A DNA stretch of 12,472 nt. Source: MWDT01 sp035506315. GTDB taxonomy: Bacteria > Verrucomicrobiota > Verrucomicrobiia > Opitutales > Opitutaceae. Positions 1-4,655 of this stretch are shown piece by piece. The stretch's first letter is position 1. Every line of letters starts with the position of its first letter. The notes beneath the pieces were generated by a model. That model saw nothing but the letters and a program-made list of their open reading frames with translations. It made no database searches and had not been told where the DNA came from. The stretch covers positions 1 to 12,472 of the forward strand of contig DATJPQ010000113.1 in NCBI GenBank assembly GCA_035506315.1, written 5' to 3'. A program made the position numbers and the translations under genes.

Positions 1-1
1 G

Positions 2-799
2 CACACGATTTCGAATTCGGAGTTGCGCGTCCTGCCGCGCAACGCCGCCGGCCGGCAATACCAGCTGCACATCGGCCTGCCCGGAAGCTACGCCAAAGAC
101 ACGACCAGGCACTACCCGGTCGTCTTCGTCACCGACGCGTATTGGGATTTCGAGAAAATGGACGCCATCCGCGGCGCGCTGGTTTACGACAGGTATTCGC
201 CGGAGTTTATCATCGTCGGTCTCGGCTATGCGGGTGAAAACCTCGATTATGGCAGCATGCGGCTCTGGGAGCTTTCGCCCGTGCAGTTGCCCGCGCAGTT
301 TGGGGGCAAGGGTCCCGATTCCTCGGGTCATGCGGCGGAATTTCTCCAGAGTCTCGAGACGGAAATCATTCCGCTGGTGGACCGGGAGTATCGCACCGAT
401 CCGGCGCATCGCGTGCTGGCCGGCGCCTCGCTCGGCGGTCTGTTCACGCTCTACACGATGTATTCCAAGCCGGAACTTTTTTCGGCCTACCTGGCCGCCA
501 CGCCGTCGGTGGTCATGGGCAACGACTGGCTTTTCGGCTACGAGGACGCCTTTGCGAAGACCAAGCGCCCCCTGCCGGTGCGCCTGTTCGTGAGCGGCGG
601 CGGGAACGAGTCGCCGGGATATCTCGGTGGAATCAAGCGTTTCGATCAGCGAATCGTTTCCCGCCAGTACGCCGGCCTCGCCCACGAGTTCCGCATCATC
701 GAAGGCGAGCGTCACGCCGGGATGCAGCTGGAGGCCTACACGCGCGGCCTGCAGTTCATCTTCGCCCCGCTCGCCCCCGAGTCCGGCCCGAGCCGGTAG
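2..799 (+). CDS. Putative esterase of the alpha/beta-hydrolase fold (PF00756 type), 5' end missing
   Basis: The visible 265 residues look like a serine hydrolase of the IroE/Fes/antigen-85-like putative esterase family, which cleaves ester bonds and is often secreted. Seen: an N-terminal strand region ending GRQYQLHIGLPGSY, the nucleophile elbow GASLGG at bases 421-438 (Ser is the likely nucleophile) and ERHAGM near bases 706-723, which should hold the catalytic His. The reading frame is open to base 2 and the residues before the TTG at 23 (HTISNSE) already fit the family, so I treat the gene as entering from the left rather than starting at that TTG. The bases before the TTG do not form a spaced ribosome site. 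A signal peptide would lie outside the window. It is followed by a pectate lyase on the same strand, but the 480-base repeat-rich gap argues against tight coupling. The substrate cannot be told; a carbohydrate ester is an inference from context. Confidence 0.85.
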   Translation, partial: HTISNSELRVLPRNAAGRQYQLHIGLPGSYAKDTTRHYPVVFVTDAYWDFEKMDAIRGALVYDRYSPEFIIVGLGYAGENLDYGSMRLWELSPVQLPAQFGGKGPDSSGHAAEFLQSLETEIIPLVDREYRTDPAHRVLAGASLGGLFTLYTMYSKPELFSAYLAATPSVVMGNDWLFGYEDAFAKTKRPLPVRLFVSGGGNESPGYLGGIKRFDQRIVSRQYAGLAHEFRIIEGERHAGMQLEAYTRGLQFIFAPLAPESGPSR

Positions 800-860
800 A
801 GGAAGTTTAACCGCGCAGTTCGCGAAGGATCGCGAAAAAGAAGGGAACGGAAAGGATTTT

Positions 861-890
861 GCCCACGAATGCATACGAATTGGCACGAAT
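861..890. repeat. Three-unit 10-bp CACGAAT repeat
   Basis: Three decamers in a row end in ACGAAT: GCCCACGAAT, GCATACGAAT, TGGCACGAAT. The same decamer family returns at 7248-7268, 7350-7380 and 9349-9413, always outside genes. Confidence 0.8.
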
Positions 891-913
891 GGGGGCCGTC
901 GGAATCTGCAACC

Positions 914-941
914 CGGAACCCGAAACTCGGAACCCGGAACT
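914..941. repeat. Heptad repeat, four units (CGGAACC type)
   Basis: Units: CGGAACC, CGAAACT, CGGAACC, CGGAACT. The block from CTGCAAC at 906 to TTTGACTA at about 948 is nearly duplicated at 1001-1043. The reverse complement of this heptad builds the array inside icd at 5556-5625. Confidence 0.85.
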
Positions 942-1008
942 TTGACTATTTAGCCCACGAAACACACTAAACACACGAAACGGGAATGGGTGGGTGGCGT
1001 CTGCAACG

Positions 1009-1036
1009 CGGAACTCGAAACCCGGAACCCGGAACT
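1009..1036. repeat. Heptad repeat, second copy, four units
   Basis: Units: CGGAACT, CGAAACC, CGGAACC, CGGAACT. Flanks match the first copy: CTGCAAC before, TTTGA after. The two copies lie 95 bases apart with a CACGAAA-type stretch between them. Confidence 0.85.
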
Positions 1037-1063
1037 TTGATTGTTTTGACTACGGATCACCAG

Positions 1064-1120
1064 TCTACGCCAAGGCTTCCTCCTTTGCCGAGGCTCCGGC
1101 GGACAAGTCGGCTGGCAAGC
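1064..1120. repeat. Probable dispersed repeat (translates to FAEAPADKSAGKHG)
   Basis: One frame of this noncoding stretch reads SSFAEAPADKSAGKHGW. I recall closely similar strings (FAKASADKSAG-like) from misannotated small proteins in many environmental genomes, where they mark a dispersed noncoding repeat. That is from memory, not a search. No start codon, ribosome site or partner gene supports a protein here. Confidence 0.4.
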
Positions 1121-1171
1121 ACGGGTGGACACGGATACAGCTGCAGGATTCTGCAATCCGGACCTTGATAA

Positions 1172-1199
1172 TTGGCTCTTGGTACTTGGCCCTTGGACG
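1172..1199. repeat. TTGGnnn heptads, four units
   Basis: TTGGCTC, TTGGTAC, TTGGCCC, TTGGACG in direct succession. This is a second 7-bp-period family, distinct in sequence from the CGGAACC heptads. Confidence 0.6.
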
Positions 1200-1214
1200 C
1201 AGATTGCTGCGTCC
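1195..1214. other. Perfect 8-bp hairpin upstream of the pectate lyase
   Basis: GGACGCAG, loop ATTG, CTGCGTCC. No T-run follows, so it is not a classic terminator. A close relative with the same stem core sits just after the pectate lyase gene at 2663-2685. Confidence 0.6.
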
Positions 1215-1280
1215 ATTCGACACGGTTCGTCTGGCGTAGTCGTTGCCAAGTCCGGGCTGGGTGGTCTTGACTGGCGGGCC

Positions 1281-2639
1281 ATGAGCCTACCGCTTTGCCC
1301 AGCTGACTTGTTCTGCCGTGGTTTTCGCTGCCGGACGGGCCGCCTGCTCCTGCTCATGTGGTGGGTCGTCGCCGCGGTGGCGCAGGCGGACGAGGCGAAG
1401 CCGGCCGCCTCCGCCAGCGACTCGCGCCCACTCGCATTTGCTGGGGCGGAAGGATTTGGCGCGTATGCCCGCGGTGGCGCCGGCGGCAGAACGATCTTTG
1501 TGACGACGCGCGAGGACACGAACCGCGAGGGCAGCCTGCGCTGGGCGCTCGGGCAAAGCGGACCCCGCATCGTTGAGTTCAAGGTCGGCGGACTCTTCGA
1601 GCTCGATTCCAACCTTCGCATCAAGGAGCCGTTTCTTACGCTCGATGGTTCTACGGCGCCGGATGGCGGCGTCACGCTCAAGGACGGCGCGCTCGATATC
1701 ATCGGCACGCACGATGTGATTGTCCGCTATCTGCGCGTGCGCCCCGGCGACGAGGCGGAACTGGGGAAAGGCCGCTGGCAGGGGCACCCGCGCGCCATCA
1801 AGGCCGGCGATGCCGTCACCGTGAAAGACAGCGCCGATGTCATGATCGACCACGTGTCCGGTTCGTGGAGCACCGACGAGACGATCTCGGTCACGCACAG
1901 CCGGCGGGTGACGGTGCAGCATTGCATCATCGCCGAGCCGCTCGCCAATCCCGTGCTCCACGTCGAGGACGGGGTTGAAATCCCGCACGCCTATGGCGCC
2001 CTCGTCGAGGGCGACGAGGTCTGCTACCTCAAGAACTATTTCGCCTATTTCAAGATCCGGGGCCCGCAACTGGCGGCGCCGTCGGAGGGCGAACGGGTGC
2101 GCACTGCGGCGATCAACAACCTCGTCGCGTTCTATGAAAACTCCGGCACGCGGGTGAAGGCCTCGCACGTCTCGGCCGATTTCGTCGTGCTCAACAATGT
2201 CTACCGCCATCCGCTCAAGCCCGCGGCCCCCGACATCCATCTGCTGCTCGAAAAGATCAAGGCCGACGGGCGCAAGCGCCCCGCGGCGGAAACCGTCGCC
2301 GGCCACACGCACATTTTCATCGCCGGCAACCTCGGTCCGTTGCGGCCCCGCGCCGACCTCGACGAATGGGCCGGCGTTCGTCTCGATGTTCCGCAAAAAG
2401 TCGCCGACCAATTGCGCGTCGCCGCGCCGCCCTTTGCGGTGTTGCCGCTGGTGTTGCTCGCGACGGACCAGGTGGAGGACGAGGTGTTGCAGCAGGCCGG
2501 CGCCAACCTTCCGCAACGCGATCCCATCGACGAACGCCTCGTACGGCAGTATCGCGAGGGTCGCGGCCAGGTCATCCAGAGCCAGGACGAGGTGGGCGGT
2601 TACGCGGCGCGAAAATCCGGCGGTGAGACGGGGAGGTGA
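1281..2639 (+). CDS. Secreted PL1-family pectate lyase
   Basis: Predicted 452-residue parallel beta-helix lyase that would cleave polygalacturonate by beta-elimination outside the cytoplasm. Seen: a signal peptide (Arg at 16, 18 and 21, hydrophobic run at about 22-34, likely cleavage AQA|D at 36/37), then the N-terminal PL1 signature LAFAGAEGFGAYARGG at 51-66, FVTTREDTNREGSLRWAL at 73-90, the beta-helix ladder LTLDGSTAPDGGVTL (119-133), DVIVRYLRVRPGDE (145-158) and DVMIDHVSGSWSTDETISV (186-204), which matches the conserved WIDHcS-type core. The ATG at 1281 is chosen because it gives a standard signal peptide. The frame stays open back to 1125, but that part crosses repeats. The next ATG at 1356 would leave too short an n-region. 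No strong ribosome site is visible. The exact substrate within PL1 is inferred. The catalytic Arg and calcium ligands were not placed with certainty. Confidence 0.9.
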   Translation: MSLPLCPADLFCRGFRCRTGRLLLLMWWVVAAVAQADEAKPAASASDSRPLAFAGAEGFGAYARGGAGGRTIFVTTREDTNREGSLRWALGQSGPRIVEFKVGGLFELDSNLRIKEPFLTLDGSTAPDGGVTLKDGALDIIGTHDVIVRYLRVRPGDEAELGKGRWQGHPRAIKAGDAVTVKDSADVMIDHVSGSWSTDETISVTHSRRVTVQHCIIAEPLANPVLHVEDGVEIPHAYGALVEGDEVCYLKNYFAYFKIRGPQLAAPSEGERVRTAAINNLVAFYENSGTRVKASHVSADFVVLNNVYRHPLKPAAPDIHLLLEKIKADGRKRPAAETVAGHTHIFIAGNLGPLRPRADLDEWAGVRLDVPQKVADQLRVAAPPFAVLPLVLLATDQVEDEVLQQAGANLPQRDPIDERLVRQYREGRGQVIQSQDEVGGYAARKSGGETGR

Positions 2640-2662
2640 ACCGGCGGCCCGGGACAGCGGCA

Positions 2663-2685
2663 GGGGCGCAGGTTCGCTGCGTCCC
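2663..2685. terminator. Hairpin after the pectate lyase, possible bidirectional terminator
   Basis: GGGGCGCAG, loop GTTCG, CTGCGTCCC gives a 9-bp stem with one G-U pair. It lies between two convergent genes, 24 bases after the pectate lyase stop. There is no T-run on either side, so intrinsic termination is uncertain. Its stem core repeats the hairpin at 1195-1214. Confidence 0.45.
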
Positions 2686-2709
2686 TATGTCGCGTGATCG
2701 GAGCCAGTA

Positions 2710-2743
2710 GGCGCAGCCCTGCGATGCATTCAAGGCTTGCGCC
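2710..2743. terminator. Second hairpin in the convergent spacer
   Basis: GGCGCAGCC pairs with GGCTTGCGCC, one base bulged, with a 15-base loop. It is 22 bases past the radical SAM stop in that gene's direction and could end minus-strand transcription. It lacks a clear T-run. Confidence 0.35.
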
Positions 2744-2764
2744 CCTCGAATACCGTATCCCGCT

Positions 2765-4225
2765 CTAAATAATGCGCCGGGGTATCTTGGTCTGCAGCGG
2801 GCAGGCTGGGGGCGCGTCGTAAATGCTGCCGAAGGCCAGCAAGGAATCACGATAGCAATATCCGCGGCCCAAATGGCACTGGTCGAATTGCTGGCAGGAG
2901 AAGCACGCTGTCCCTTCGAATTTATTCCGGGGCGGGTGGAGAAGATCGGTGAGCGCCCGGGCATTCCATATATTCCGGAGGTCTTCCCTGAGCAAATTGC
3001 CCACAACGTATTCGGGGGCATGCGGGATCTGTTCGCAAAGCGTCACGTCGCCGTTGGGGAGGATCACCAGGGCCGAGCGTCCTCCCGTGCAGACCGCGCG
3101 CATTTTCCAGGCCGTTTTGAGCTGCGCGGCGGTTTGGCTTTCGCCGGTTTCATCCTGGTAAATGATTTCCAGATCGGCGTGCTCTGAGGCCAGCGCGGGC
3201 AGCGACTGGTGCAACCGGGCCTTCTGTTCTTTGGTTAGAAACAGGTCGTCGGAATGCCGGTAGTGGCTGCGCCCGTATTGGACAAATTGGAACCGACGTA
3301 CCCCCAGCGCCGAGAACGTTCCGACCAGGTTTTCCGTTTCGCTCCAATTGTAAGGGGTGAGCACGCATTTGATCCGCGGATTCAGCCCCGCTGCAATCAG
3401 ATTGGCCGTGGTGGCCTTGGCGCGATCGCAGTAGTTTGTTACTCCCGTCAACCACGAGGCAACGTCGTTGCGAACGCTGTCAACGCTCACCTGCAAACCT
3501 CTTTCCAGCCCACCGGGCTCGGCTCGGCCGATGCCCAAATCCGCCAGACGCCGCGCTGCGGCCGCCGAGACCAAGCCCTTGGTCGAGACCGAGAAAATGA
3601 AGTCTCTTTCCACCATCGCCGTCAGCAGGTCGAAGATATCATGCCGGGCGAACGGATCGGCCCCGGCCAGGTCGACCAGACGGATTAAGTGTGCGGACAG
3701 TTGATCGAAGATTTCGATCCATTCGGCGCAGGTCAGCTCCGGGCAGCGATTCCTTTCGGCGTAGCAATAGCGGCAATCCGCGATGCAGCGATTGGTCAGC
3801 GTCACCAGCACCGAGACGGGAATGCTCGTTCTTTCCGCGGGCCAGCGATACCGGCGAAAATCCGGGAGCGGAACTTTGGCCGGATCTCTGAGCGAAGGGC
3901 TGGGCGTGCCGTCCAAGCCGATGATTTTTTCGGGCGCCATCAGGTCCCGCACCAGCTTGTCAAGGGACCGCAAGCCCCCGGTTTCATCGGTCCGTTTCGT
4001 CAAATACAGCCAGATAGCCTGGATTTCTGCATATGACCTCGTTCCGGAAAAGAAGGGGAGGATCAACGCCTGCGGCGGCGACAACACGAAGTACTTGAGC
4101 TCGCTGACGACGCCTTTGTAGAGCAGCAGGTTGTCGGTGTCATCGCGCAGAATCCACGGCGATAGCAGGCGCGGGAAAGCATCCCGTTCCAAAAGCGGCC
4201 GGCTCCGGGTTTTTGTGGCAACCAT
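2765..4225 (-). CDS. Radical SAM/SPASM peptide maturase, probable ranthipeptide-type RiPP enzyme
   Basis: A 486-residue enzyme expected to use an Fe-S cluster and S-adenosylmethionine to install thioether cross-links in the peptide encoded just upstream (inference). Seen: residues 15-105 resemble a PqqD-like RiPP recognition element (LLSPWILRDDTDNLLLYKG, then a helical SYAEIQAIWLYL stretch); the radical SAM cluster motif is C147-x3-C151-x2-C154 within TNRCIADCRYCYAER; the usual GGEP loop reads AGADP at 187-191; the C-terminal SPASM domain has seven Cys (C379, C397, C441, C444, C450, C457, C475), enough to ligate two auxiliary 4Fe-4S clusters. The ATG at 4225 is chosen because the frame upstream overlaps the peptide gene in another frame and is Pro/Arg-rich without similarity. 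Ribosome site: only a weak GGA 4-6 bases before the ATG. SPASM enzymes also include sactionine, PQQ-type and anaerobic sulfatase maturases. The Cys-rich neighbour favours the thioether class. Confidence 0.88.
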   Translation of the reverse strand: MVATKTRSRPLLERDAFPRLLSPWILRDDTDNLLLYKGVVSELKYFVLSPPQALILPFFSGTRSYAEIQAIWLYLTKRTDETGGLRSLDKLVRDLMAPEKIIGLDGTPSPSLRDPAKVPLPDFRRYRWPAERTSIPVSVLVTLTNRCIADCRYCYAERNRCPELTCAEWIEIFDQLSAHLIRLVDLAGADPFARHDIFDLLTAMVERDFIFSVSTKGLVSAAAARRLADLGIGRAEPGGLERGLQVSVDSVRNDVASWLTGVTNYCDRAKATTANLIAAGLNPRIKCVLTPYNWSETENLVGTFSALGVRRFQFVQYGRSHYRHSDDLFLTKEQKARLHQSLPALASEHADLEIIYQDETGESQTAAQLKTAWKMRAVCTGGRSALVILPNGDVTLCEQIPHAPEYVVGNLLREDLRNIWNARALTDLLHPPRNKFEGTACFSCQQFDQCHLGRGYCYRDSLLAFGSIYDAPPACPLQTKIPRRII

Positions 4226-4275
4226 GATCCGTTCAGAAGAATTCGCCCCGCCCGGAGAGCGCAGCAGCCCAAACG

Positions 4276-4287
4276 GAGGCCGGCCTC
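4276..4287 (-). promoter_or_regulatory. 12-bp perfect palindrome between precursor and enzyme
   Basis: GAGGCCGGCCTC overlaps the first base of the peptide's stop triplet and lies 50 bases before the radical SAM start. In mRNA it could fold or pair between strands. RiPP operons often carry a partial block here so that precursor outnumbers enzyme. That role is inferred only from position. Confidence 0.35.
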
Positions 4288-4487
4288 TATTTCTTGCCGG
4301 ACTTGCAGCTAGACTGGCAACTGGCGGAGCAACCCTCGGAGCACCCCGGATTACAGGATGCTTTCGGACAAAGCGCAAACATGGTTTCGGTGGAGATCTC
4401 GGGATCGAAATCTCCGACCCGATTCGCCATCTCTCGCACCAAGGGGTCGTCGGTGATTCTCACGTGTTCTACGAGCAACGTTGGCAT
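4287..4487 (-). CDS. Six-cysteine RiPP precursor-like peptide (ranthipeptide/SCIFF-like), 66 residues
   Basis: Residues 1-39 form an acidic leader-like part without Cys (starts MPTLLVEHVRITDDPLVRE). Residues 40-61 hold six Cys at 40, 45, 49, 53, 57 and 61, i.e. C-x4-C followed by four C-x3-C steps, then a KSGKK tail. The CSASCQSSCK part recalls the CQSxCKTSC core of SCIFF peptides from clostridia, which are cross-linked by a radical SAM/SPASM enzyme; this likeness is judged by eye. The start is secure: AGAGGAG lies 7 bases before the ATG, the best ribosome site in the window. It is 61 bases upstream of the radical SAM gene on the same strand, so the two are likely cotranscribed. Core Ser and Asn residues between the Cys are possible cross-link acceptors. 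Alternative: a small metal-binding (metallothionein-like) peptide, less likely given the leader and the enzyme. Confidence 0.82.
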   Translation of the reverse strand: MPTLLVEHVRITDDPLVREMANRVGDFDPEISTETMFALCPKASCNPGCSEGCSASCQSSCKSGKK

Positions 4488-4494
4488 GGGGATT

Positions 4495-4501
4495 CTCCTC
4501 T
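4495..4501 (-). promoter_or_regulatory. Strong ribosome binding site of the Cys-rich peptide
   Basis: On the minus strand AGAGGAG is followed by a 7-base spacer and the ATG at 4487. Most other genes here lack such a site, which suggests high translation of the precursor. Confidence 0.75.
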
Positions 4502-4562
4502 CGTGATTTAATCAGTTATGCTCCCGGGGAGGGCCGGGCGTGTGAGCTGATTCTTGCTGTGT

Positions 4563-4590
4563 TGCATAAGTTTTTATTTCCCTATGACAA
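4563..4590 (-). promoter_or_regulatory. Candidate promoter of the peptide cassette
   Basis: On the minus strand TTGTCA (4590-4585) is a good -35 box. It is followed after 16 A/T-rich bases by TATGCA (4568-4563), a poor -10 box. It lies downstream of the icd hairpin and about 75 bases before the peptide start. Only the -35 and the A/T-rich spacer stand out. Confidence 0.25.
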
Positions 4591-4617
4591 GCAACAAATC
4601 GATACCGCGCAGAAAGA

Positions 4618-4651
4618 GCCGGCCGGCGAGACCGACATGCAACCGGCCGGC
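4618..4651 (-). terminator. Hairpin terminator of icd
   Basis: GCCGGCCGG (4618-4626) and CCGGCCGGC (4643-4651) form a perfect 9-bp GC stem with a 16-base loop, starting 4 bases past the icd stop. In the icd direction it is followed by the pyrimidine-rich CTCTTTCTGC, a modest T-tract. It would separate icd from the peptide cassette. Confidence 0.6.
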
Positions 4652-4655
4652 GGGC

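Larger units (their letters stand above)
800..1280. other. Repeat-rich spacer between esterase and pectate lyase
   Basis: No gene with a credible start was seen. The spacer is a patchwork of short-period sequence: CGCGAA-type bases at 808-838, a CACGAAT decamer array at 861-890, heptads at 914-941 and again at 1009-1036, a CACGAAA/CACTAAA stretch at about 954-980, a dispersed-repeat-like stretch at 1064-1120, TTGGnnn heptads at 1172-1199 and a perfect hairpin at 1195-1214. Small open frames here translate into low-complexity peptides typical of repeats, not proteins. CTACGCCA (1065-1072) and TGGCGTAG (1232-1239) are inverted copies that may mark the edges of one inserted unit. Confidence 0.7.

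Noticed and set aside
861..1036. Possible CRISPR array
   Set aside because: Units are only 7-10 bp and tandem without spacers; no cas gene is present.
1287..2516. 409-residue minus-strand frame opposite the pectate lyase
   Set aside because: Antisense shadow; the plus strand shows a signal peptide and PL1 motifs.
4226..4378. N-terminal extension of the radical SAM enzyme to an ATG at 4378
   Set aside because: The extra 51 residues overlap the peptide gene, are Pro/Arg/Ala-rich and lack similarity; the recognisable N-terminal domain begins after the ATG at 4225.
4287..4487. Metallothionein as the identity of the Cys-rich peptide
   Set aside because: The long Cys-free acidic leader, SCIFF-like core and the adjacent radical SAM/SPASM enzyme fit a RiPP precursor better; not fully excluded without data.
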